Part shown: one piece after another, positions 26,603-33,237 of the stretch
How positions within the stretch are numbered: position 1 is the stretch's first letter
How the letters are laid out: each line of letters begins with the position of its first letter
NCBI GenBank assembly: GCA_022826045.1
Contig: JAJDVQ010000025.1
Coordinates: 1-33,237, forward strand
Origin: Acidimicrobiia bacterium
GTDB taxonomy: Bacteria > Actinomycetota > Acidimicrobiia > Acidimicrobiales > Poriferisodalaceae
Reading direction: 5' to 3'
DNA: 33,237 bases
Made by a program: the position numbers and the translations under genes
The notes under the pieces: generated by a model
What the model saw: the letters and a program-made list of their open reading frames with translations, nothing else
Told to the model about the DNA's origin: nothing
Database searches by the model: none

Positions 26603-27478
26603 GTGCTCAAGCTCGTGCTCCCCAAGGGCTCGCTGGAGGCAGCGACCCTGCAGCTGTTTGAAGATGCTGACCTGCCTGTACGCCGGAGTTCGGCCGTGGA
26701 CTACCGCGCGTCGATCGACGATCCGCGCATCGACGAGGTGCGCATCCTGCGTCCCCAGGAGATCCCGTCCTATGTCGCCGATGGCCTGTTCGACCTTGGC
26801 GTCGCCGGCCGGGATTGGATCGAGGAGACCAGCAGCGACGTCGTCTCGCTGGGAGAGCTGCGCTACTCCAAGGCCACCTCGCGGCCCGTGAGGATTGTTC
26901 TGGCGGTGCCCGAGGACAGCGACTACCAGTCGCTTGGGGATCTGCCCGACGGTGTCCGCGTCTCGAGCGAACTGCCGGAGCTCACCAAGCGGTACTTTGC
27001 CGAGCACGGAGTGAGCGCGGACATCCGCCTGAGCTACGGGGCGACCGAGGCCAAGACACCGGACATCGTTGACGCCGTCGTGGATGGCACCGAGACGGGG
27101 CGGGCACTGCACGCGGCAGGCCTGCGGATCATCGACGAGATCCTCACGAGCTACACCGAGATCTTCACCAACCGCGCGGCCTACGACGACCCCGACAAAC
27201 GCCGGGCCATGACGCAGATCAAAACGCTGCTTGACGGTGTGCTGGACGCGCGGGGCAAGGTGCTCGTGAAGCTGAACGTCGGCCGTGAGCACCTCGACGC
27301 CGTGGTCGATGTGCTGCCCTCGATGAAGGCGCCCACCGTGAACGAGCTGTGGGGCGGCAAGGCCTACGCCGTCGAGACAGTGGCCCCAAAACAGACGATC
27401 AACGTGCTCATCCCCGAGCTGATCGAACGCGGCGCAACCGACATCGTCGAGATGCCGATCTCCAAGATCGTCCCGTAG
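26603..27478 (+). CDS. hisG: ATP phosphoribosyltransferase, long (regulated) form
   Basis: The 291-residue protein starts LKLVLPKGSLEAATLQLFEDADL. It holds the catalytic domains I/II with the PRPP-binding segment 'DIVDAVVDGTETGRALHAAGLRII' (about 155-177) and ends with the HisG C-terminal regulatory domain (about 215-291, 'VGREHLDAVVDVLPSMKAPTVNELWGGKAYAVETV'). It joins ATP and phosphoribosyl pyrophosphate, the first and feedback-inhibited step of histidine synthesis; the C-terminal domain binds histidine. The start is GTG 26603. No other his gene is in the window, although hisE is a common neighbour. Confidence 0.96.
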   Translation: MLKLVLPKGSLEAATLQLFEDADLPVRRSSAVDYRASIDDPRIDEVRILRPQEIPSYVADGLFDLGVAGRDWIEETSSDVVSLGELRYSKATSRPVRIVLAVPEDSDYQSLGDLPDGVRVSSELPELTKRYFAEHGVSADIRLSYGATEAKTPDIVDAVVDGTETGRALHAAGLRIIDEILTSYTEIFTNRAAYDDPDKRRAMTQIKTLLDGVLDARGKVLVKLNVGREHLDAVVDVLPSMKAPTVNELWGGKAYAVETVAPKQTINVLIPELIERGATDIVEMPISKIVP

Positions 27479-27702
27479 GCCTGAATCCCACAGACGCCGG
27501 TGCCGATCTGCGGTCCGCAGTTCACGCCTCCGAACGAGACCGAAGACGCCGCCCGAGCTGAGACAGACGAGATGCGGCGATGACTTGAGACGCGATCTGA
27601 GCGAGCTTGCTAACGCCGCCGCTGAAGCTGGCGCCCGGGTGCTGCACGCGATGGACGTGCTGCACGCGACTCCGCTAGCTAATCGCTGCCGGGATCGCGG
27701 GG
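27479..27702. other. Intergenic stretch with an 18-bp-period tandem repeat and possible gene relic
   Basis: No gene is supported. GTGCTGCACGCGA occurs at 27639-27651 and 27657-27669. A plus-strand frame from TTG 27585 reads as an amphipathic peptide (RRDLSELANAAAEAGARVLHAMDVLHATPLANR) and then loses coding character, so it may be a gene relic. Transmembrane remnants of the neighbouring CorA-like gene are not visible here. Confidence 0.4.
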
Positions 27703-28266
27703 TCAGTGGCGACGCGCGACCGACCCGGCGATGGTGCGCAGCGGCGTCGCCGAGATCTCGACGACGGCTCCGACGAGCTGTGCGGTACGGGCGGCCTCAA
27801 CGCCCTGCGCGGCGCGCGACGCCGTGTCGAAAACATCGGAGAAGCGCCGTCGTCCGGCTTCTGTCAGCACCGGGGACGAGGTGCGTCGCAGGATGTCGAG
27901 GGCTTCGCGCTGGGGGTGCACCGATTTGCGGAGCGCAGCCAGGTCGGCACGCACGGCGGTGATCTCGGCGAGGAACCCGGGGGCGGCCTTCAACGCAAGC
28001 TCGTTCAGCTCCTCGTTGCGATTGTCGAACACGTCGAGCACTGTTTCGCCGAAGTTGTCGACCTTGAGAAGATCGGTATCGGCGATTGCGTCACGCACCG
28101 CCATGGCGTCGAGGCCGAATCTCTCGGCGAACTCCAAGATGCGCTCTGTGTCGTCGGGACCTGCGGTGATGTCGATCCATGCCCAGCCCTCGGTCGGCAT
28201 CGCCTGCGGCTGCTCGATGGCGCGAGCGACATCGTCGACTCCGAACTGGAGCACCCGCAGGTTCAT
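27703..28266 (-). pseudogene. Decayed CorA-like magnesium/cobalt transporter gene
   Basis: The 187-residue frame matches the cytoplasmic part of CorA-family channels: 'WAWIDITAGPDDTERILEFAERFGLDAMAVRDAIADTDLLKVDNFGETVL' and then 'NRNEELNELALKAAPGFLAEITAVRADLAALRKSVHPQREALDILRR...RRFSDVFDTASRAAQGVEAARTA'. Two things are wrong. Between GETVL and NRNEELN relatives have roughly 60-70 more residues, so an internal in-frame deletion is likely. After AARTA the sequence leaves the family and stops, with no GMN motif and no transmembrane helices. It cannot form a channel. The start is ATG 28266. Confidence 0.7.
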
Positions 28267-28362
28267 GGATCAGGCACTCTCTCGATCACGCAATCACTGT
28301 GCCACACGAGCCTCCAGCCCCTGCCCGAACCGGGGCCGCGAGAGCCGAAGCGCTCACATACC

Positions 28363-28368
28363 TAAGGT
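28363..28368 (+). promoter_or_regulatory. Probable -10 box of a leaderless promoter for the ATP-grasp operon
   Basis: TAAGGT ends seven bases before ATG 28376, and no ribosome binding site lies between. This would start the transcript of the three-gene operon at or near the first codon. Confidence 0.45.
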
Positions 28369-28375
28369 CTCGAAC

Positions 28376-30529
28376 ATGAGAATCGCCGTCGTCTACAACC
28401 GCGACAGCCGCAATGTCATCAACCTGTTCGGCATGCCGAACCAGGAGAAGATCGGCCTGAGAACGATCAAGCGCCTCAGCGATGCGTTGCGAGCCGGCGG
28501 CCACCAGGTCACGGCCCTCGAAGCCGACAAGGAGCTGATCTCCCAACTCGAGTCGTTCATGCCGCGCGTGGTCAAGGGCGAGCGACCGGGCATGGTCTTC
28601 AACGTCTCCTACGGGCTGCAGGGACAGGCGCGCTACACCCACGTGCCCAGCATTTTGGAGATGATCGGCATCCCCTATGTTGCGTCTGGTCCGCTCGGGC
28701 ATTCGCTGGCCCTCGACAAGGTCGTCACGAAGATGATCCTGCGCCAGCACGACATCCCCACCCCCGATTTCGTGGTGCTCGAGACGCCTGAGTCGCCGGT
28801 TCCCGAGGACCTGCGCTACCCGATGATCGTCAAGCCCAAGAACGAGGCGGTGTCGTTCGGCCTCGCCGTGGTCGACGACGAGCAGGCGCTGCGGGCATCC
28901 GCTCAGGTCATCTTCGAGCGGTTTCACCAGCCGGTGCTCGCCGAGCAGTTCATCGAGGGCCGCGAAGTCAACGTCGGGATCCTTGGCAACGCACCGCCCG
29001 AGGCCTTCCCGCCGGTGATGCTGAGCTTCGGAACCGACGGCCCGCAGATCTACACCTACGAGGACAAGACCGGGCGCAGCGGGCGGACCATCGAGCCGCT
29101 GTGCCCCGCCCCGATCCCCGACGAACTCGCCCGGCATACCCAGGACATCGCGTTGCGCTCGTTCTCGGCGCTCGGGCTGTTCGACTGCGCCCGTGTCGAC
29201 ATGCGGGTGGACGACGACGACAACGCCTATGTGCTCGAGGTCAACAGCCTGCCCAGCCTCGGCGAGCACGGCTCGTACCTCGTGGGCGCCGCCCATGTCG
29301 GGCTCGACTTCGCTGCGTTCGTCAATCGCCTTGTCGAGGTGGCAAGCGCCCGTTACTTCGGCACCCCCCAGCCCCCGCCGGTCGATGCGAAGACCGCCAA
29401 CCCCTCCGAGCGGGTCTTCCAGTACGTCACCCAGCGCCGCGACCAGATGGAGCGATCGCTGCAGCAATGGGTGGAGCTGCCGAGCCGGACCGACGACCCG
29501 CTCGGCCTCGCACGGGCCGCCGACCGGGCCGGGCGGATCTTCGCCGACATCGGCATGAGGCCGGTGCCCGACCTCACCGACGAACCCGAGGCTTACATGT
29601 GGGAGACCGCCCGGGGCTTCGACGGCGGGACGCTGCTGGTCGCCCACCTCGACGTGCCGGCCACCGGCGCCGCGCTGCGCCAGGGCTTCCGTCGCGACCC
29701 CGAGTGGCTCTACGGCGAGGGCATCGGTCGGTCGCGCGGCTCGCTGGTGATGCTCGAATACGCCCTGCGTTCCCTGCGCAGCATCCGCACCCTGCGACGG
29801 GTTCCCCTCGGCGTGCTGCTGTACTCCGACGAGGGACAGGACGCCATCCAGAGCCACGCCCTCATCAAACGGGCCGCCGAGCGCGCCGAGCATGTGCTTG
29901 TCTGCCGCCTCGGCACGGTCGACAACGGCATCGTCACGCAGCGGCGAGGCAGCCGCCGCTACGAGCTCACCGTCGAAGGAGCACGCCTGAGCCCGGGACA
30001 GGTCGGGCGCCGACGCACCGTGGCCAACTGGACGTTCGACAAGCTCGTCGCCATCGGCAAGCTGAACGCGCCGAACAAGCGGCTCTCGATCGCTGCGCTC
30101 GACGTTCACACCGAACGGCACGCGATGTTCGTGCCGCATCGCGTCGAGGCGTCGCTGATCATGTCGTATCTCGACCCTGCCCACGCCGACGAAGCCGAGC
30201 GGTCGATGCGATCGATCCTCGGGCGCGGCGGGCCGACGTGGCATCTCACCTTGCTCACCGACCGGCCGCCTATGGTTGACCGCCCGGCGAACCAGCAGGT
30301 CGTCGAGGCCCTGGAGAGCGCAGCCGCCACATGGGACATCCCGCTCGATCACGAGTCGTCAGGTTGGCCGTCGGTGGCGGGACTCGTCCCCGAGCCGGCG
30401 TCTGTCGTGTGCGGGGTGGGCCCCGTGACACGAGACCGCGGCACGCCCGACGAGGCGGTGCAGCGCATCAGCCTCGTGCAGCGCACGCTGCTGCTCGCGG
30501 AGTACCTGATCGGTCGGGCGAAGCGATGA
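28376..30529 (+). CDS. Ddl-like ATP-grasp ligase fused to a degenerate M20 peptidase-like domain
   Basis: The 717-residue protein has two parts. Residues 1 to about 340 are a D-Ala-D-Ala-ligase-like ATP-grasp domain: Lys153-Pro-Lys155 (MIVKPKNEA) for ATP and Glu288-Val-Asn290 (LEVNSLPSLGEHGS) for magnesium. Residues about 370-717 resemble M20 metallopeptidases: His424/Asp426 (AHLDVP), GEGIGRSRGS at 447-456, SDEGQD around Asp485-Glu486, and a C-terminal RGTPDEAV at 688-695. The usual bridging Asp of the 'GRG..D' motif is missing and the final His of 'HTxDE' is Gly689, so the second domain may lack catalysis. The first part would make an amide bond from a carboxyl phosphate; substrates are unknown. 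ATG 28376 gives the conserved MRIAVVYNRDS opening. The next gene starts four bases after the stop. Confidence 0.88.
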   Translation: MRIAVVYNRDSRNVINLFGMPNQEKIGLRTIKRLSDALRAGGHQVTALEADKELISQLESFMPRVVKGERPGMVFNVSYGLQGQARYTHVPSILEMIGIPYVASGPLGHSLALDKVVTKMILRQHDIPTPDFVVLETPESPVPEDLRYPMIVKPKNEAVSFGLAVVDDEQALRASAQVIFERFHQPVLAEQFIEGREVNVGILGNAPPEAFPPVMLSFGTDGPQIYTYEDKTGRSGRTIEPLCPAPIPDELARHTQDIALRSFSALGLFDCARVDMRVDDDDNAYVLEVNSLPSLGEHGSYLVGAAHVGLDFAAFVNRLVEVASARYFGTPQPPPVDAKTANPSERVFQYVTQRRDQMERSLQQWVELPSRTDDPLGLARAADRAGRIFADIGMRPVPDLTDEPEAYMWETARGFDGGTLLVAHLDVPATGAALRQGFRRDPEWLYGEGIGRSRGSLVMLEYALRSLRSIRTLRRVPLGVLLYSDEGQDAIQSHALIKRAAERAEHVLVCRLGTVDNGIVTQRRGSRRYELTVEGARLSPGQVGRRRTVANWTFDKLVAIGKLNAPNKRLSIAALDVHTERHAMFVPHRVEASLIMSYLDPAHADEAERSMRSILGRGGPTWHLTLLTDRPPMVDRPANQQVVEALESAAATWDIPLDHESSGWPSVAGLVPEPASVVCGVGPVTRDRGTPDEAVQRISLVQRTLLLAEYLIGRAKR

Positions 30530-30533
30530 ACGG

Positions 30534-32249
30534 GTGAACGAGCACAGCGCCGACCACGACACCGAGCACACCACGGTGCCATCACCGGGGCCGGCTGAGC
30601 CGCCGGTGGTCGACCGCCCCCGACGACGGCCCAGCCGACAGGTCAACACCGAGCTGCTGGATCTCACCGACACGCGCATCCACGAGCCGCAGCGCATTGC
30701 CGCGTCCGAACACGGCATGGTTGCCACTGCGCACTATTCCGCCACCGCAGCGGGCGTCCAGATGCTCGAGCGCGGCGGCAACGCCATCGATGCCGCCGTG
30801 GCCGCAGCGCTCGCATTGGGCGTGTGCGAACCGGCGGCATCGGGACTCGGCGGCCAGACCATGATGGTCCTCCATCACAGCGCCTCCGGCCGCACCATCG
30901 CCTTGGACGGCTCATCACGAGCCCCCCACCGGGCGCTCGTCGAGAGCTTCGACAATCTCCGAGCGGACACCCGCAGAGGCCATCTCGCGACGACCGTGCC
31001 GAGCTCACCCGCCGTCTACGCCCACGCGCTCGAGAACTACGGCACCCTCAAGCCCTCGACGGTGCTGGAACCCGCGATCGCGCTGGCCGAAGACGGCTAC
31101 GAAGTCAGCCTCTTGCAGTACCGGCTCTCACGCCGGGAGCGCAAGCACCTCGCGGCGCATTCGGCACGGCAGTTCTTCCTCCAGGACGGCCGCCGGGTGT
31201 ACCGGGCCGGCTCGAGGATCATCCAGCCGGTGCTGGCCCGAACTCTGCGGCGCCTGAGCGATCACGGCTTCGAGGACTTCTACCTCGGCGAGATCGCCCG
31301 CCTGATCCATGACGACATGGAGGCCAATGGCGGGCTCGTCTTCGCAGACGACCTGGCGCAGATCCCCCACCCGATCGAGCGGCGACCGCTGTCGGTCAGC
31401 TTCGGACGCGACCGCGTGATGACGATGCCGCTCCCCGGGGCCGGGCGCACGCTGATCGAGATGCTCAATATCCACCAGAGCCTCCCCCGCGAGCTCCAGG
31501 ACATCGACTCGCCCCAGGGGGCGGTCTGCCTCGCCCAGACCATCCAGCAGGCGCTCATCGACCGAAACGACCGACCTCGCGACCCCAACCTGTACTCGCC
31601 GGCCTCCGACAAGCAGATGCTCAACCGCACCTACGCCCGGGGGCTTGCACGCGACATGGCACGGCGCTTCGGCCACGGTGAGACCACGCACTTGTCGGTC
31701 ATGGACGCTCACGGCAACGTCGTCGCGCTGACGCAGTCGATCGAGAACGTGTACGGCTCGTGCGCTGCGTCGCCCGAACTCGGGTTTCTCTACAACAACT
31801 ACATGAACGCGTTCGAGAGCGAAGACGTGTCCCATCCGTACTACCTGCGACCAAATGCGGTCCCGTGGGCAAGCGTCGCGCCGTCGATCGTGTTCCGCTC
31901 CAAGGAGCCGTGGCTGGCGATCGGCTCGCCCGGCAGCGAGCGCATCCCCCCGACGATCCTGCAGGTGCTGCTGCGCCTGCGACGGGCGACTCCGATGTCA
32001 GCCGTCGACGCGCCCCGCATCCACTGCTCCATCGACGGAGTCGTCTCGGTGGAGGCCTCGCGCATCGCGACCGACGTGCTGCAGGCACTCGCCGACGCGG
32101 GCTTCGAGATCAACCAGCGAGAGCCCTACTCGTTCTACATGGGCTGCGTCCAGCTCGTGATGAAGGACGGCGATCGGCTCATCGGGGTCGCCGACCCCCG
32201 GCGGGACGGTGCCGCCGCCGGCCCGATCGCTGCGCCGCACTCGACGTGA
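30534..32249 (+). CDS. Gamma-glutamyltransferase family protein (cytoplasmic-type)
   Basis: The 571-residue protein follows the Ntn-hydrolase GGT fold. The large-subunit start is 'EHGMVATAHYSATAAGVQMLERGGNAIDAAVAAALALGVCEPAASGLGG'. The self-cleavage and nucleophile Thr384 is in GETTHLSVMDAHGNVVALTQSIENVYGS, and 'NNYMNAF' and 'AIGSPGSERIPPTILQ' (in place of the usual GSPGG) follow in the small subunit. It should mature by cleavage before Thr384 and hydrolyse or transfer gamma-glutamyl groups. There is no signal peptide: the first 35 residues are hydrophilic, so it is probably cytoplasmic, unlike the periplasmic glutathione enzyme. The start is GTG 30534, four bases after the ligase stop, and it overlaps the next gene. 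Confidence 0.92.
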   Translation: MNEHSADHDTEHTTVPSPGPAEPPVVDRPRRRPSRQVNTELLDLTDTRIHEPQRIAASEHGMVATAHYSATAAGVQMLERGGNAIDAAVAAALALGVCEPAASGLGGQTMMVLHHSASGRTIALDGSSRAPHRALVESFDNLRADTRRGHLATTVPSSPAVYAHALENYGTLKPSTVLEPAIALAEDGYEVSLLQYRLSRRERKHLAAHSARQFFLQDGRRVYRAGSRIIQPVLARTLRRLSDHGFEDFYLGEIARLIHDDMEANGGLVFADDLAQIPHPIERRPLSVSFGRDRVMTMPLPGAGRTLIEMLNIHQSLPRELQDIDSPQGAVCLAQTIQQALIDRNDRPRDPNLYSPASDKQMLNRTYARGLARDMARRFGHGETTHLSVMDAHGNVVALTQSIENVYGSCAASPELGFLYNNYMNAFESEDVSHPYYLRPNAVPWASVAPSIVFRSKEPWLAIGSPGSERIPPTILQVLLRLRRATPMSAVDAPRIHCSIDGVVSVEASRIATDVLQALADAGFEINQREPYSFYMGCVQLVMKDGDRLIGVADPRRDGAAAGPIAAPHST

Positions 32250-32941
32250 GCCGGCTTCCGATCGTCATCTCGGTGCCACACGCCGGTTTGCGCGTGCCCG
32301 AGGAAGTCGCCGACAAGTGCGTGCTCTCGCCGCAGGAGATCGCCGAGGACGGAGACGGCGGGGCCGCAGAGATCTACTCGATCGCCGACGAGGTGGGTGC
32401 ATTCGTCACCACCGATGTCGCCCGCGCCATCGTCGACATGAACCGGGCACGTGACGACCGGCGCCGCGACGGCGTCGTCAAGACCCACACCTGCTGGGAC
32501 GTTCCCGTGTACCGCCTGCCGCTCGCGACACCCGAGATCGAGCAACTGCTGGACGCCTATCACGCCCCCTACCACGAGCGGCTCACAGCCTTGGGGGCCA
32601 GCGGCCAGTGGCCGCTCGGCATCGACTGCCACACCATGGCCGCCAGCGGCCCTCCCGTCGGTCCCGACCCGGGCAGCGAACGCCCGTGGCTCTGCCTGAG
32701 CAACGGCGAGGGAACCTGCCCGCAGGAGTGGATCGAAGGCTTGGCGGCATGCTTCGCAGAGCTCATCGAGGGCCCGATCGGCATCAACGACCCGTTCCGT
32801 GGCGGCTACATCACGAGGTCCCATGCGGCCGAAATGCCATGGATACAACTCGAGCTGTCCCGAGCCCCGTTCCTGTCGCACGACGAGAAGCGGTCGATGG
32901 TCCTCTCGGCGTTCGACGCCTGGGTCACGACGCATCTCTAG
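32246..32941 (+). CDS. N-formylglutamate amidohydrolase (HutG/FGase) family protein
   Basis: The 231-residue protein shows the family pattern: an opening VISVPHAGLRVPEEV, then 'DMNRARDDRRRDGVVKTHTCWDVPVYR', 'YHAPYHERLTALG', 'GIDCHTMAASGPP' with the metal-type Asp/His pair, and 'NDPFRGGYITRSHAAEMPWIQLELSR'. Characterised members remove formate from N-formylglutamate in histidine breakdown, but many relatives act on other N-acyl or peptide substrates. No histidine-utilisation gene is nearby, so another amide made or processed by the two upstream enzymes is more likely. GTG 32246 overlaps the gamma-glutamyltransferase stop by four bases (GTGA), showing tight coupling. Confidence 0.88.
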   Translation: MSRLPIVISVPHAGLRVPEEVADKCVLSPQEIAEDGDGGAAEIYSIADEVGAFVTTDVARAIVDMNRARDDRRRDGVVKTHTCWDVPVYRLPLATPEIEQLLDAYHAPYHERLTALGASGQWPLGIDCHTMAASGPPVGPDPGSERPWLCLSNGEGTCPQEWIEGLAACFAELIEGPIGINDPFRGGYITRSHAAEMPWIQLELSRAPFLSHDEKRSMVLSAFDAWVTTHL

Positions 32942-33237
32942 TCACCAGTCCCACGGCGCAGCCGGTCTGCTCTGTCAGGACCTGCTGAGCACACGCCCAG
33001 CAGTCGCGGCCGCCTAACAGCCGCGGACACGCAGATGGGATCGGCGGTATGGGCCTCTACGGTGAGACGCAATGAGCGACGCTGCCGTGGGCGGCTAGTT
33101 AGAGGCCGCGCGGATAGATCGGCTCTGAACGATTTCGAGCCGTGGAATCGCCTCTGGATGGGTCTCTGACCTGCAGCATCGACACGACAGACGATGCGAT
33201 TGCATACAGTCGTTTTATCAATCCGCTAACGCTCTTA
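32942..33237. other. Non-coding end of the window
   Basis: No gene, tRNA or rRNA is recognised in these 296 bases. A weak 6-bp hairpin CGGCTC...GAGCCG (33120-33142) is present. The last 45 bases are clearly less GC-rich than the rest. Only very short open frames occur. Confidence 0.4.

Noticed and set aside
27585..27962. 125-codon plus-strand frame across the CorA-like remnant
   Set aside because: The first 33 codons look peptide-like, but the rest is antisense to a recognisable CorA sequence and Arg-rich, so it is not supported as a gene.
33001..33237. Possible tRNA (including tRNA-Sec) or small RNA at the window end
   Set aside because: No T-loop consensus GGTTCGAATCC-type sequence, acceptor pairing or anticodon arm could be built; only a weak 6-bp hairpin is visible.

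Overview
The window is GC-rich, densely coding DNA from an actinobacterium-like genome, with several genes apparently read from leaderless promoters. The gene set (a DUF1844 protein divergent from infC, GPP34 and PRiA4b-ORF3 family proteins, long-form HisG, Ddl-like ATP-grasp) suggests Actinomycetota, perhaps Acidimicrobiia. This is an inference from protein style only, since no rRNA gene or taxonomic marker search was available.

Layout. 1-513: nested remnants of a mutator-type (IS256-like) insertion sequence. 627-8173 (+): gltB and gltD (NADPH glutamate synthase), then an M20-family N-carbamoyl-amino-acid/allantoate amidohydrolase, a nitrogen-assimilation operon. 8180-9325 (-): a MerB-like (alkylmercury lyase family) gene interrupted by one in-frame TGA. 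The TGA falls exactly where relatives carry a conserved Cys and is followed at once by a SECIS-like hairpin, so it is probably a selenoprotein. 9467-12603: a small accessory patch holding a decayed DUF262/AlbA_2 gene, a pRiA4b ORF-3-like gene and a DUF4143-type ATPase with a consensus -10 box flanked by a 14-bp direct repeat. 12760-15275: a nitroreductase, a GPP34 protein and a DUF192 lipoprotein whose upstream region carries three copies of a 27-bp repeat. 15493-20041 (+): a cytochrome P450 fused in one frame to an ABC1/UbiB atypical kinase, then a truncated SDR gene and a D-2-hydroxyacid dehydrogenase.

20093-25942 (-): the translation operon infC-rpmI-rplT-(SpoU/TrmH methyltransferase)-pheS-pheT. 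infC has no ATG/GTG/TTG start and seems to start at an AUA overlapping the stop of a 33-codon upstream ORF. Divergent from it are a DUF1844 gene and hisG (26036-27478, +). 27703-28266 (-) is a decayed CorA-like gene. 28376-32941 (+) is a tight three-gene operon: an ATP-grasp ligase fused to a degenerate M20 domain, a cytoplasmic gamma-glutamyltransferase, and an N-formylglutamate-amidohydrolase-like enzyme. It looks like an uncharacterised small-molecule or peptide amide pathway.

The strongest novel signals are the candidate selenocysteine MerB-like protein, the P450-UbiB fusion, the ATP-grasp/GGT/FGase operon, and a short GC-rich palindrome that recurs inside coding sequences at points that look like protein insertions. 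All family calls come from recognising motifs by eye; no database search was run.
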